DNA from: Leptospira kirschneri serovar Cynopteri str. 3522 CT | Lineage (GTDB): Bacteria > Spirochaetota > Leptospiria > Leptospirales > Leptospiraceae | Direction of reading: 5' to 3' | NCBI RefSeq assembly: GCF_000243695.2 | Contig: NZ_AHMN02000008.1 | Location: forward strand, 297,202 to 361,201 | Length of the DNA stretch: 64,000 bases | Shown here: piece by piece, positions 19,451 to 41,084 of the stretch | Layout of the letters: every line of letters begins with the position of its first letter | Numbering within the stretch: position 1 is the stretch's first letter | Program-made: the position numbers and the translations under genes | Notes under the pieces: generated by a model | The model's database searches: none | What the model was told of the DNA's origin: nothing | What the model saw: only the letters and a program-made list of their open reading frames with translations

Positions 19451-21019
19451 ATGGTTGAAGAAAAACCTCTCGCCGCCATCGACCTTGGCACAAATTCATT
19501 TCACATGATCATCGTTCGAGTTCGAACAAATGGAACTTTCGAAGCCATCGCTAGAGAAAAAGAATCAGTTCGCTTAGGTAATAGGTTGCAAGAAAACGGT
19601 CCGATCGATCCGGAATCGTTTCGTAGAGGAATCGATTGTCTAAAAAGATTTAAAATCTTAGCAGAAAATGCAGGAGCAGAGATCAGAGCCGTTGCCACAA
19701 GTGCACTGAGAGAAGCTTCCAATCAAGAAGACTTTTTAGAAACCGCGTATCAAGAAGCGGGTATATCCATCGACGTAGTAAGTGGTTATGAAGAAGCTCG
19801 TCTAATCTATTTTGGAATTCTTCAGGGAATTCCAGTTTTTGATCGAAAAATCATGATGATCGATATAGGAGGTGGAAGTACTGAGATCTTAGTAGGTCAT
19901 AGAGGAAATATTTTATTCTCTAAAAGTTTTAAACTGGGAGCCATTCGACTTTCAGAAAAATTTTTTAAAGAAGAAACTCTTTCTAACTCGGATGTTCGTA
20001 AATGTAGACTTTACATCGAAGAAATGCTTCTTCCTTTTCGAAAGATTCTCAGAGATTTAAAACCGGATTTAGTAGTAGGTTCCTCAGGAACGATACAATC
20101 GATTGCAGGTATGATTTTAGCTTCCAGAGGAGAAACAGAAGAAATCTCTTTAAACAATTTTTCATTTACTTCTTCCGAATTTAAAAAAATCCGCAATTTG
20201 ATTTTAGAAGCGGACACTTCTAAAAAAAGATCCAAGATCCCTGGTTTAGATAGTAAACGAGCAGACATCATCGTTGGGGGAACTTTGATTTTAGAAGAGA
20301 TTTTTGATCTTGCAAACGTTCCCGCTTTGACCGTTTCCGAATTCGCTCTTCGAGAAGGGATCGTATATGATACAATTCGCAAGTGGGAACACTTCGAAAA
20401 CACGGAACATTCCAAACACCTTGACGACATCCGTCAAACAGCAGTTCATAATTTTATGAAATCTTTTTCTAGGGACGAGGAATTTTCAAAACACGTCGCT
20501 GAATTAAGTCTTCAGATCTTTGATCAATTAAAAAGTCTGCATAAACTGGGTCAGGAGCAAAGAGAACTTTTAGAAGCCGCATCTCTTTTACACGAAATCG
20601 GTCAATCTATTTCTCATTCCGCCTATCATAAACATAGTTATTATATGATCCGAAATTCGGAAATGCTTCTGGGTTTTACTTTTTTAGAAATTGAAATCAT
20701 CGCCTTGACCGCTCGTTATCATAGAAAGAATACTCCTAAAGTTAAACACAGAGAATTCAACAAACTTGCGGAAAAAAATCAAAACTTAGTATGCCAACTT
20801 TCAGCGATCCTAAGAATCAGTTCTGCTTTGAATCGAAACCGAGGCGGACTAGTTTCTTCGGTTATTTGTAAAATCGAAAAAAATCAGATCCGTTTTATTT
20901 TAGAATCCGACAAGGGCTACGATCCTTCTTTGGAAATTTGGGCAGCGGAAGAACAAAAGATCGCTTTTGAAGAAACCTTCGGCTATTCGGCAGAATTTAT
21001 ATCGGGGAATTCAAGATAA
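19451..21019 (+). CDS. Ppx/GppA family phosphatase with a C-terminal HD-like domain
   Basis: The 522-residue protein joins an ASKHA-type Ppx/GppA domain (about residues 1-310) to an HD-like domain (about 330-500). The first shows [38 protein letters not shown] and [12 protein letters not shown], the set that binds polyphosphate or pppGpp. The second shows [16 protein letters not shown] and the downstream YHKHSYYMI and ALTARYHRK stretches. It carries His-Glu where the HD motif has His-Asp. Whether the substrate is polyphosphate or pppGpp cannot be told from sequence. It is divergent from mreB. Confidence 0.9.
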   Translation: MVEEKPLAAIDLGTNSFHMIIVRVRTNGTFEAIAREKESVRLGNRLQENGPIDPESFRRGIDCLKRFKILAENAGAEIRAVATSALREASNQEDFLETAYQEAGISIDVVSGYEEARLIYFGILQGIPVFDRKIMMIDIGGGSTEILVGHRGNILFSKSFKLGAIRLSEKFFKEETLSNSDVRKCRLYIEEMLLPFRKILRDLKPDLVVGSSGTIQSIAGMILASRGETEEISLNNFSFTSSEFKKIRNLILEADTSKKRSKIPGLDSKRADIIVGGTLILEEIFDLANVPALTVSEFALREGIVYDTIRKWEHFENTEHSKHLDDIRQTAVHNFMKSFSRDEEFSKHVAELSLQIFDQLKSLHKLGQEQRELLEAASLLHEIGQSISHSAYHKHSYYMIRNSEMLLGFTFLEIEIIALTARYHRKNTPKVKHREFNKLAEKNQNLVCQLSAILRISSALNRNRGGLVSSVICKIEKNQIRFILESDKGYDPSLEIWAAEEQKIAFEETFGYSAEFISGNSR

Positions 21020-21268
21020 AAGTTGTTCTTCTTTTCTACTATAAATTGTGATCGACCGTTTTTTTTCACATTCAATCAAAAAGATTTTCAGCACAACTTT
21101 ATTCGTTCAAAATAAATTCACTTTGAAATAGAATTAGTACAAATCGTACTGTAGAATATTCTAATTTTCTTAATCCTTTTTTATTTAGAAAATGTATTAA
21201 AAATGAACTTGTTGAAAAAAAAGTCCATCATTCACAGATCAAATTAGTAGTTTTGTCTATAGCGCGTT

Positions 21269-21292
21269 TTACGCTTGTGAAAACAAGCGTAA
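21269..21292. terminator. Hairpin between convergent genes
   Basis: TTACGCTTGT (21269-21278) and ACAAGCGTAA (21283-21292) form a 10-bp stem with a GAAA loop (plus strand). It lies 20 bases after the stop of the Hcp-like gene on the minus strand. There is no good T-run on either side, so termination is only a suggestion. Confidence 0.35.
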
Positions 21293-21312
21293 GCGAGTTT
21301 AAGTATCGGTTC

Positions 21313-21837
21313 CTAATTTTTAGGAACTTTACCTGTAAATGTTTTTGTTTCCAATTTTCCGTTAGAAGAAGGGGCGGTAACGGAATATCGAATAGAATCG
21401 AAAATGAAGGTTATATTTTCAATAGGTCGGTCCCCTCCTCCACTTACGTTGACACTAGTGACCACTACATTGATTAGTTGAACTTCTAGAGCTTTGTAAG
21501 TAGATGGACCGTTTTTACTTTTTTGATAGTAGGTTAAGGTTATTTCCGGAATCGTTTCTCCGCGTGTGCATTTTTCCAACAAATATGCGGAATGTAAATC
21601 CACGAATCTTGAAATCGTATAATCCTGATAAACCGGCCGATAAGTAGGCCCCTCCGCCATAAGAGGCATAGATACCCCATGGTTATAATTAAGAACCTCA
21701 AATTGTATTTTATCTCCTTCCTTTGGAGTGGAAGAATCCGTAATTCTCAAAATGAGTTTATTGACGAGGTCAATTTCTTCCGCATTCAAAGGAAAGATCA
21801 ATAAGAACGTAACTAAAAAACAAACAATTCTTAACAT
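21313..21837 (-). CDS. Secreted Hcp-like (T6SS tube protein family) protein
   Basis: From the ATG at 21835-21837 the product has 174 residues. GGAGAA lies 6 bases before this ATG, which makes it a better start than one 27 bases upstream. A signal peptide (residues 1-19, ending FPLNAEE) precedes a domain matching the Hcp/T6SS tube family in order: [55 protein letters not shown] and [17 protein letters not shown]. Classical Hcp has no signal peptide and is exported through the type VI machine. No other T6SS gene is in the window. A periplasmic or exported lectin- or adhesin-like role is possible but unproven. Confidence 0.83.
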   Translation of the reverse strand: MLRIVCFLVTFLLIFPLNAEEIDLVNKLILRITDSSTPKEGDKIQFEVLNYNHGVSMPLMAEGPTYRPVYQDYTISRFVDLHSAYLLEKCTRGETIPEITLTYYQKSKNGPSTYKALEVQLINVVVTSVNVSGGGDRPIENITFIFDSIRYSVTAPSSNGKLETKTFTGKVPKN

Positions 21838-22557
21838 TTTAATTCTCCATAAAAATAGATTCATAAGTTCATGTAGGATTTCCTAGAACGTTTTCACAAA
21901 TATACGTTTAACAATCCAATGGAAACCGAAGTCATTTTTTTATTCGATTTTTTTTGCAATCAAAAGATATATTTTATTTTTGTCGGTAAAAATTTGATTC
22001 CTGAAATGAACTTTATATCGTTTTATTTAGATTTTGTCCTAAAACCTAAACACCGATCCATAGAGAGGTGTTTGCTTTAGTTACTTCGAGCGACTATAGA
22101 AGCGAGACTCTTTAGTTTTACAAAAATGTGGGAACTCATACAAAAATCATAATAACAAAAGAATGTTAAGAAACTATAAATCATTTCAATACAACGGTTT
22201 TTGTGGGAACTACCACTTTTTATTGAGAATTCAAAAACGATTAATTCTAAAATTTTGGGACAGGCCCTTTATTATCTACGAAAATCATTTTTTAGACAAC
22301 GTGTTGAAATCAAATTTGTATGCATCGAAAAACGTAGGAGTTCCCACAAAATAAAGAATATTTGTTCCGACAAACTAACTTGATTTTAAAAATATCTTTC
22401 AAAAAGAAAGTGCAAATGAAATTCTGGTCGATCCAAGAACCAATTTTTCGTTCCTACATTCAAAAATGAAATACAAACATTTCCAACATAACATTATCAG
22501 AAAGCCTCCATCCTTTGAAGGTGAATTAAAAATATTCAAAAAATAGGATATACTAAT
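21838..22557. repeat. Gap with family-1 boxes
   Basis: The part near 21840-21960 should hold the promoter of the Hcp-like gene. From about 22120 to 22345 there are GTGGGAACT-type boxes in both orientations (near 22128, 22203 and 22337). The frames at 22163-22383 lie wholly within these repeats and are not genes. A family-2 unit is absent here. Confidence 0.55.
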
Positions 22558-23265
22558 ATGACTATAGAACAAATCATGAAAGATTTAGAAAAAATGGGAA
22601 CACCATCTGTCAAAAAAATATTCATTAATCACGGAGCAAAAGAGCCACTCTTCGGAGTTAAGATAGCTGATCTCAAAAAAATCCAGAAAAAAATCAAAAA
22701 GAACAATGAGATTTCATTAGAACTTTATAAAACTCTAAACGCAGACGCTATGTATCTCGCAGGACTAATCGCAGACGAAAAAAAAATTCAGAAAAAAGAC
22801 CTGCAGTTTTGGGTAAAAAACTCCACTTCTCCTATGATCAGCGAATATACAATCGCTTGGATCGCGGCGGAAAGTAAACACGGTTTAGAACTTGCAAGAG
22901 AATGGATCGAATCGGAAAAAGAAAGTATCTCTTCTTCCGGATGGAACACTTTCTCCAGTTTGTTATCGATCCTTCCAAACGATCAAATTGATTCTAAAGA
23001 AATTTCCAAACTACTTAAAAGAGTAGAATCTAAAATTCATAAATCTCAAAACCGAGTAAAGTATTGTATGAACGGATTTGTAATCGCAGTCGGAGGTTTT
23101 TATCCTCCTCTTTTTAAAGAAGCTTTAGAAGTTGCCAAAAAAATCGGAAAAGTAGAAGTGATGATGGGTGAAACTGCCTGCAAAGTTCCGAGTGCTCCAG
23201 AAACTATTTTAAAGATAGAGAAAATGGGGAAAATAGGAAATAAAAAAAAGACGGCTCGCTGTTAA
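22558..23265 (+). CDS. DNA alkylation repair (AlkD-like HEAT-repeat) protein
   Basis: The 235-residue protein is almost all helical and matches the AlkD-type DNA alkylation repair family. It has GAKEPLFGVKIADLKKI near residue 27, NADAMYLAGLIAD, and ISEYTIAWIAAES in the middle. Members excise or recognise alkylated bases using HEAT-like repeats. The tail is basic (last 20 residues rich in Lys). It is monocistronic, with no SOS-type operator that I can see. Confidence 0.83.
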   Translation: MTIEQIMKDLEKMGTPSVKKIFINHGAKEPLFGVKIADLKKIQKKIKKNNEISLELYKTLNADAMYLAGLIADEKKIQKKDLQFWVKNSTSPMISEYTIAWIAAESKHGLELAREWIESEKESISSSGWNTFSSLLSILPNDQIDSKEISKLLKRVESKIHKSQNRVKYCMNGFVIAVGGFYPPLFKEALEVAKKIGKVEVMMGETACKVPSAPETILKIEKMGKIGNKKKTARC

Positions 23266-23398
23266 GTCCAAATTTAGAATCACATAGAATGATGAAAATC
23301 CTTCTGATGTAAATTGGAAAGAATGGAACTTGAACTTCCTTCGAAAAAAAGTAAAAGGGAATTATAAATTTTTATAATTTTGCAAGAACCACTATTCA

Positions 23399-23476
23399 GA
23401 TATACATAATAAAATACTAATATTTTGTACGAAAACAGTATGATCAACATAAACTGTATTCAGTTTTATAGAGATC
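23399..23476. repeat. Family-2 dispersed repeat copy
   Basis: ATACATAATAAAATACTAATATTTTG followed by AGTTTTATAGAGATCG matches the family-2 unit with internal loss. It lies between the AlkD-like gene and the SGNH gene. Confidence 0.55.
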
Positions 23477-23484
23477 GTTAACCA

Positions 23485-24618
23485 TCAATTAAGATTAAAA
23501 ATTTTTTCCGCTAACTTTGGGACGAACTTCTTCATTCCACAAGTATTCAAGTGAGTATAATCACCAAAATCACTCTGCTCAAACAAAGAACGTTCAACCT
23601 TCCAATAGGAAATTTTTTCTTTCATAAGAATCGATTCCCAAAGAGACATCAGAATAAGCGTCGAAATTTCCTTTTCAAAATCGGGGCGAAACGGAATAGA
23701 AATGGCCAAAATCGGAATATTTTGAGACTTCAGATAAGAAAATAATTCTTCCCAAGCGTTTAAAGAAGAGACTCTTGTTTTATGTAAAGCAGCTTCTGCG
23801 TTTGGAGGAAGAGGAATCGGATTTTCATTTGGAACACATACACCGTCGTAGGGCAACTCTTTTCCCCAATCCAAGTATCCTTTATTTTTTGAATATTCTA
23901 TTTCTATAAATTTATTTTTATTTAAATTAAATCTCCATTTTTCAATTGGATTTCCGGAGAGAAGGCTATCAATTTTTTTTTCAGAATAACTAAATTCGTC
24001 TCCTTCTCCTATAATCTTCAGTGTTGTAGAAACGGACGCATTCAAACGCAAAAAAGGAAATATCCTTCCTAAAAGATAATAAAGTCCCGAAGAAACATTC
24101 TTCAGATAAAAATTTCTAAAAATCTTTTTTATAAAAATCTCAGAATGAAAAGAATCATAGTTCAATTCTAGACTTCTGTGAGCACTCGCCACGTCCATAT
24201 CCGCAACCGAAAAAACGGAACCGTTTACGATCACTAAATAAGGTTTGGTTTTTATCTTTCGTTCATATTCTTTCCACCGTAACAACATTCCTTCCGGTTG
24301 TTCGGATGGTCTGGGCAAAAACCAAATGGGACGACCGATTTTTATTTCTAATTCTTGCGGATGAATCCCGGAAAGTATCTGACTATCTCCTAGAAATACA
24401 ATTGGCGCTTCCCGGTTTAAATCGGATTTAGTATATAAAAAAGAATTTAAATGAGATAATCGATCGTATAAAAAAGAATTTTTTTCCTGAAGAAATAGTA
24501 GATATGGAAATAAGATAAATTGAAAGATTATGATCAGTAGAAAACAAATGATCCATCCAAAAATTTTATTTCTTACAAAATTCAAATAAAAACCAGATAT
24601 AACATTTATTTTTTTCAA
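23485..24618 (-). CDS. Membrane-anchored SGNH-like protein (DUF1574-type), partner of the acyltransferase
   Basis: The 377-residue product has one N-terminal membrane helix (about residues 18-45) and an extracytoplasmic domain. The domain carries VFLGDSQILSG (Ser79 in the GDS motif) and a late DYTHLN, which together give a catalytic Ser...Asp-x-x-His of the SGNH type. It starts with TTG after AAAGG. It lies directly downstream of an MBOAT acyltransferase gene. Such pairs, like AlgI with AlgJ/AlgX, transfer acyl groups to an envelope polymer. The acceptor in this organism is unknown. Confidence 0.72.
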   Translation of the reverse strand: MKKINVISGFYLNFVRNKIFGWIICFLLIIIFQFILFPYLLFLQEKNSFLYDRLSHLNSFLYTKSDLNREAPIVFLGDSQILSGIHPQELEIKIGRPIWFLPRPSEQPEGMLLRWKEYERKIKTKPYLVIVNGSVFSVADMDVASAHRSLELNYDSFHSEIFIKKIFRNFYLKNVSSGLYYLLGRIFPFLRLNASVSTTLKIIGEGDEFSYSEKKIDSLLSGNPIEKWRFNLNKNKFIEIEYSKNKGYLDWGKELPYDGVCVPNENPIPLPPNAEAALHKTRVSSLNAWEELFSYLKSQNIPILAISIPFRPDFEKEISTLILMSLWESILMKEKISYWKVERSLFEQSDFGDYTHLNTCGMKKFVPKLAEKIFNLN

Positions 24619-24803
24619 AGTAAAACCTTTAAATCTTACGTTACTAAAAATATTATTTTTTTATAATATAATCGTTTAAAATTTCATATCTAACATTAAC
24701 AAAACGAAATTATTCGTTCATTTTAACGGATAAAAATAAAAGAAAATTAACTTTTCAACAACTCGACAAGGTCATATTTTTTTTAAAAAATTTTGGAATC
24801 ATC
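24619..24803. repeat. Short gap with a decayed copy of the 103-bp element
   Basis: From about 24670 the sequence AAAATTTCATATCTAACATT resembles the left part of the copy at 11.7 kb. The right end TTTTCAACAACTC (about 24752-24764) matches the terminal inverted repeat. The left terminus is eroded. The copy sits between the MBOAT and SGNH genes without touching either frame. Confidence 0.55.
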
Positions 24804-26228
24804 TTAAAACTGAAAATAAAAGAATTCCTTTTTTTCAAAAATTCCAAAAAGACAAAATAAAACACCAATCCCAAAAGAAAACAAAATCCAACTAGATTGT
24901 TTTACAACTATTTTCTCTAAAAATAAATCGGTCCCTCCCCAAACGATCATCCAAAATTCCACACAAAACAAAGGAAATAAAAGAAAAAACAATTTAGCTG
25001 CAAACACGGAATTCCAGTAAAATCCTCCAAATGTATTTTCCACCAAACCCCAAAGTTCACCCGGAGAATGCACCTGAAATAAAAGCAACCCAAAGGCAAA
25101 CATCCAAAACGTCAAAAAAATTCCGATTAGTTTTATAGAATATTTTAAAATTTTAATATTATTATCAACTAAATCTAAAAAGTATTTTCGAATCAGATTA
25201 TAGAATACAACTTGCAGACCACAATAAAATCCCCATATCAAATATCCGTATGTGGCTCCGTGCCAAAGCCCTCCTAAAATCCAGACGATCATCAAATTTA
25301 CGTTTTGACGAAACAAAGAAATTCTATTTCCACCTAACGGAATATAAAGATAGTCCCTTAACCAAGTAGAAAGAGAAATATGCCATCGTTTCCAAAACTC
25401 GGAAGGATTGGACGAGATAAAAGGAAAATTGAAGTTCAACGAAAGCCTAAAACCTAACATCTTTGCAAGCCCGCGCGCGCCATCCGTGTATCCACTAAAA
25501 TCAGCGTAAACCTGAAACGCAAAAGAGAAGGCGATCCAAAATGTCATACCGGAAGGAAGAGACATTCCAGGTTCCATCACCTTATTTGTAAAAAACAAAA
25601 GATGATCTCCTATAAACACCTTTTTGAATATTCCCCAAAAAAATAGAATTGCTCCGGAAACAAAACCGTTTTGATCTACTACTCGTTCCTTTTCAATCTG
25701 AGGCAATAAGGAATCCGGTCTTTCAATAGGTCCGGCTAACAACAACGGAAAGAATAAATCATAAACTCCAAAACGAATAAAATTGGAACAAGGAATTATT
25801 TTTTTGGATCGAATATCCGATAGATAACTGATATTGTGAAACGTATAAAAGGAAATTCCTATCGGTAATAAAATTTCTGGAACGGGAAGAATTGAAGATG
25901 GAAACAAAACTCCTAAAGAATCATTCCAAATACTTAAGAAAAATAGAATATACTTAAAAAAGATTAGAATTCCAAGATTCAAAACAATTAAAAAAACAAA
26001 GATCCGTTTTCCACGAATTTCAGCAGACGTTTTACCAAGCCAAATTCCCCCTGCAAAATTCAAGGAAATACAAAAGAGCAAAAGTAAAACCATCTCCGGT
26101 TTCCAATAACCGTAAAAAAACAAACCTCCACAAAATAAAAGACGGTTCTGCCCCTTCAAACCGAGGCGAAAATAGATCAGACAAAAACCTATAAAAAAAA
26201 GGAGAAAATTCAGAGAATTGAATAACAT
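24804..26228 (-). CDS. MBOAT family O-acyltransferase (AlgI/DltB-like)
   Basis: The 474-residue polytopic protein carries the MBOAT signatures: PIGISFYTFHNISYLSDI (residues 122-139), WHISLSTWLRDYLYIPLGG (282-300) and GGLWHGATYGY with the catalytic His323. The family moves acyl groups across the membrane onto sugars or other envelope acceptors. It follows the GAF-domain gene by 11 bases and precedes an SGNH-like partner. The acceptor cannot be read from the sequence. Confidence 0.9.
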   Translation of the reverse strand: MLFNSLNFLLFFIGFCLIYFRLGLKGQNRLLFCGGLFFYGYWKPEMVLLLLFCISLNFAGGIWLGKTSAEIRGKRIFVFLIVLNLGILIFFKYILFFLSIWNDSLGVLFPSSILPVPEILLPIGISFYTFHNISYLSDIRSKKIIPCSNFIRFGVYDLFFPLLLAGPIERPDSLLPQIEKERVVDQNGFVSGAILFFWGIFKKVFIGDHLLFFTNKVMEPGMSLPSGMTFWIAFSFAFQVYADFSGYTDGARGLAKMLGFRLSLNFNFPFISSNPSEFWKRWHISLSTWLRDYLYIPLGGNRISLFRQNVNLMIVWILGGLWHGATYGYLIWGFYCGLQVVFYNLIRKYFLDLVDNNIKILKYSIKLIGIFLTFWMFAFGLLLFQVHSPGELWGLVENTFGGFYWNSVFAAKLFFLLFPLFCVEFWMIVWGGTDLFLEKIVVKQSSWILFSFGIGVLFCLFGIFEKKEFFYFQF

Positions 26229-26239
26229 TCTCTATCGAT

Positions 26240-28387
<2,148 letters not shown>

Positions 28388-28390
28388 CGG

Positions 28391-30239
<1,849 letters not shown>

Positions 30240-30251
30240 ATTCCTATAACA

Positions 30252-30533
30252 TCATTCTTTCAATTCGATCGTCTGTCCGTCCAAAATTTCCCGATCGAGG
30301 TTTAGTTCCAGTACAGAAGGTTTTTTTAAACCTCCCGCCAGACGAACCAAGTCATCCAAAGTATCTCCTTTATGAAGACGATAAACTCCTGGATGAACAA
30401 CATTTCCGCGAATCGACGCGGAAATAGATTCAGACTGGAATCTGTTTCGTATCTGTTCCCGGTTTTTTCGTAATAAAAAACCTACGCTTAAAAATAAAAC
30501 TATTCCTGCGAAAACACGAATTGTAGTTTTCAT
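30252..30533 (-). CDS. Membrane-anchored SLBB-domain protein
   Basis: The 93-residue product has one N-terminal helix (residues 6-21) and a single SLBB-type beta-grasp domain: IRGNVVHPGVYRLHKGDTL, then DDLVRLAGGLKKPSVLELNL and DGQTIELKE. SLBB domains bind soluble ligands or sugars and are found in ComEA and polysaccharide exporters. Here it stands alone. It lies between atpC and the acidic repeat gene, all on the same strand. Confidence 0.82.
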   Translation of the reverse strand: MKTTIRVFAGIVLFLSVGFLLRKNREQIRNRFQSESISASIRGNVVHPGVYRLHKGDTLDDLVRLAGGLKKPSVLELNLDREILDGQTIELKE

Positions 30534-30603
30534 AAATAATTATTCCCAGATCTCCATTGTATTCGGAGAAAAGGGAATCCTTGCTACTATTTTCGGAAAT
30601 TCA

Positions 30604-30999
<396 letters not shown>

Positions 31000-31004
31000 T
31001 CGCG

Positions 31005-35362
<4,358 letters not shown>

Positions 35363-35366
35363 TGGT

Positions 35367-35888
<522 letters not shown>

Positions 35889-35891
35889 GGT

Positions 35892-36191
35892 TTACTTTCC
35901 TTTTTCTTCAGTTACGACTGCAGAAGCTTTCGTTTGGTGAGCAACGGTAGCTTTTAATCCTTCGTTCAGAGTTCCCGCAGCTTGGAAAGCGATTACAAGT
36001 GCAAACAAAGCCGCACCTTCAATCAACGCAGCCGCGATGATCATAGCGGTTTGAATTTTACCACCCGCCTCGGGCTGTCTTGAAATTCCTTCCGTCGCAG
36101 ATCCGCCGATTCTTCCGATTCCGAGAGCTGCTCCTAGGATAGCAACTCCTGCAGCAATTCCTACACCAATATATCCTAATCCAAATTCCAT
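35892..36191 (-). CDS. atpE: ATP synthase c subunit
   Basis: The c subunit forms the proton-driven rotor ring. From the ATG at 36189-36191 the product has 99 residues, with two helices and the loop RQPEAGGK. Glu58 in AALIEGAAL is the ion-binding residue. No Gln occurs in the first helix and no Ser or Thr follows Glu58, so the sodium-binding signature is missing and proton coupling is likely. An upstream TTG would add nine polar residues and is less likely. A hydrophilic tail of about 25 residues follows helix 2. Confidence 0.95.
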   Translation of the reverse strand: MEFGLGYIGVGIAAGVAILGAALGIGRIGGSATEGISRQPEAGGKIQTAMIIAAALIEGAALFALVIAFQAAGTLNEGLKATVAHQTKASAVVTEEKGK

Positions 36192-36226
36192 GGTTCCATT
36201 GACTCCTTGTTGATTCAATATTCTAA

Positions 36227-37292
<1,066 letters not shown>

Positions 37293-37379
37293 CAAAGGAT
37301 CGTATTTTAATACTGACCCTATCACAGAATTGGCGGATGTTTTCCGGTTTCTTTTTGTTTTTTATGCGATTCCGGTGGT

Positions 37380-37709
<330 letters not shown>

Positions 37710-37938
37710 CGGATTCTTATTTCGATTTGCTGCGATTGGAATTCAAGAAAGAAAGAATGAGAAGTGTTTTTTGTTTTGAAATTGTTTGAGATCCTATATT
37801 TCAGTTTGATTCTTCCATTTGTAAGAGTTCCCACAGATTAAGTTTCATTCCGAATTTCTCGTGATTGGGAATTTGTATGAGTTCCTACATTTTCAAAAAC
37901 CAACTGCAAAACATAGATGTTGTGGTAGTTCCTACATT

Positions 37939-38538
37939 TTATTTAGAAAATGGCGCAGTGGATCGTCCACTAACAATCCGAATAAAATCTGGATCCTTTT
38001 TAAATCCGTCAAAATCTGAATCCGTTAGGAAATCCTTAGGAGATTGTCCTAGACGAAGGGCGATCGCAACATTGTGGAGCATCTCTTCTTTATCTCTTTG
38101 CATCGCATAGAGACAAGCAAGATTAAAATACAACCTGGGATCAGTGACATCGTTCGGAATCATTTGATTCCCGAGAAACAAAAGTCCAAAATCCTTTGTG
38201 ATCCCGGTATACGCAATGAGATCTGCGGCAAAAAATTCTCTTGCGGAAGAATATGTATTCCCGCTTTTAAACCCTGTCAATGGAGCATTCCCAATTCCAA
38301 GAATCAGGATCGTAAGAGAATATAAATGAGCAACCGAAGCCGCCTCGGACCATTCATTATTGGAGATGTGTTCATTGAATTGTAATGCAGACTTAACAAG
38401 AAAATAATTCCGCAAGCTCTCCTGTAAACTTTCAGAATAAGAACAATTTCCCGAAAAAACCAAGAGTATAACAGTCAAAACGACGCGTTCCAAAAAGGTA
38501 TGTTTCCAATTCAAGATTGATTTAGTTTGCATCCTCAT
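37939..38538 (-). CDS. Putative lipoprotein with TPR-like C-terminus
   Basis: The 199-residue product has a basic N-terminus, a hydrophobic segment (about residues 17-29) and Cys32 in the context VFSGNC, a fair spirochaetal lipobox. The C-terminal half shows the TPR end pattern RLYFNLACLYAMQRDKEE and the later FLTDSDFDGFKKDPDFIRI. It sits between atpZ and the four-helix gene on the same strand, so it may be cotranscribed with atp genes. The role is unknown. Confidence 0.65.
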   Translation of the reverse strand: MRMQTKSILNWKHTFLERVVLTVILLVFSGNCSYSESLQESLRNYFLVKSALQFNEHISNNEWSEAASVAHLYSLTILILGIGNAPLTGFKSGNTYSSAREFFAADLIAYTGITKDFGLLFLGNQMIPNDVTDPRLYFNLACLYAMQRDKEEMLHNVAIALRLGQSPKDFLTDSDFDGFKKDPDFIRIVSGRSTAPFSK

Positions 38539-38591
38539 CTCACGATCAAAACGCGATCCTCTTCAAATTCATCTACGGTTTTCCCCCATCT

Positions 38592-38911
38592 TCACATAAT
38601 GGATCGTTTTCCATTTATCTTTACGAACACAAATGTTTCTTCGAAAATCTTAAACGTATTATTTGTTGTAGGTCTGGATAAATATCTATACGCGAGATAA
38701 GAACTCATCGGATCAGATCCGGAAGTCAAAACGAAGCGACTTTGGCGGCCTCCATATCCAATTGCGATTTCATTCTCCCCTCTCCTCCTCCGATCAAATA
38801 ATCGAAGGAAGAATATGTATCGGCAGTAAGAACAGGGGTAATAGAAAGAAAATACAGATTCGCAAAAACCCAAAGATTTATAGTCCACCGATAGCTTTTT
38901 TGTTTTTTCAT
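38592..38911 (-). pseudogene. Small secreted protein gene, probably frameshifted
   Basis: The first frame starts at 38911 with a hydrophobic segment and probable signal peptide (ITPVLTADTYSS), but stops after EAAKVASF at 38726. A second frame continues without stop to 38592 (SGSDPMSSYLAYRYLSRPTT and beyond). Adding one T in the T-run near 38730 joins them into about 107 residues. Codon use in both parts looks coding. It lies between atpZ and the TPR lipoprotein. Confidence 0.4.
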
Positions 38912-38927
38912 AAATCGCGATCTCTAT

Positions 38928-39191
38928 TTACTTTTTCAAAGTAGTTCTGTAAATGATGTAGTAAATTCCGTAAGAAAAACCTAATAGACAAGCTCCTAAA
39001 AGCCCGAAAGGAGAAGAATGAAATTTTGTATCTATATAATTTCCTAAATAAACAGAACCTACCACGATCACTGCAAACTCGATTCCTAAACCTGCAAACT
39101 CCCAAGGTGAAAATTCTTTCTGCTTTGGTTTAGTTTCTTTCTGAAAACCAGAAGAATCATTTTTTTTATCATCGTCATTTTCTTCAGACAT
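38928..39191 (-). CDS. atpZ: AtpZ/AtpI-family small membrane protein
   Basis: The product from the ATG at 39189-39191 has 87 residues: an acidic/basic hydrophilic N-terminus, then two helices in the AtpZ pattern FAGLGIEFAVIVVGSVYLG and SPFGLLGACLLGFSYGIYY. AtpZ/AtpI proteins assist assembly of the ATP synthase or transport divalent cations. A TTG-type start 84 bases upstream would run into lepB, so the internal ATG, 5 bases after the lepB stop, is preferred. It is separated from atpB by three small genes. Confidence 0.82.
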   Translation of the reverse strand: MSEENDDDKKNDSSGFQKETKPKQKEFSPWEFAGLGIEFAVIVVGSVYLGNYIDTKFHSSPFGLLGACLLGFSYGIYYIIYRTTLKK

Positions 39192-39196
39192 AGCAA

Positions 39197-40192
<996 letters not shown>

Positions 40193-40194
40193 AG

Positions 40195-41082
<888 letters not shown>

Positions 41083-41084
41083 GA

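Noticed and set aside
21313..21837. A complete type VI secretion locus around the Hcp-like gene
   Set aside because: The neighbours are Ppx/GppA and AlkD-like genes; no VgrG, sheath or baseplate genes occur in the window.
22163..22383. Two overlapping plus-strand frames in the 22-kb gap
   Set aside because: They lie in family-1 repeats and share no features of coding sequence.
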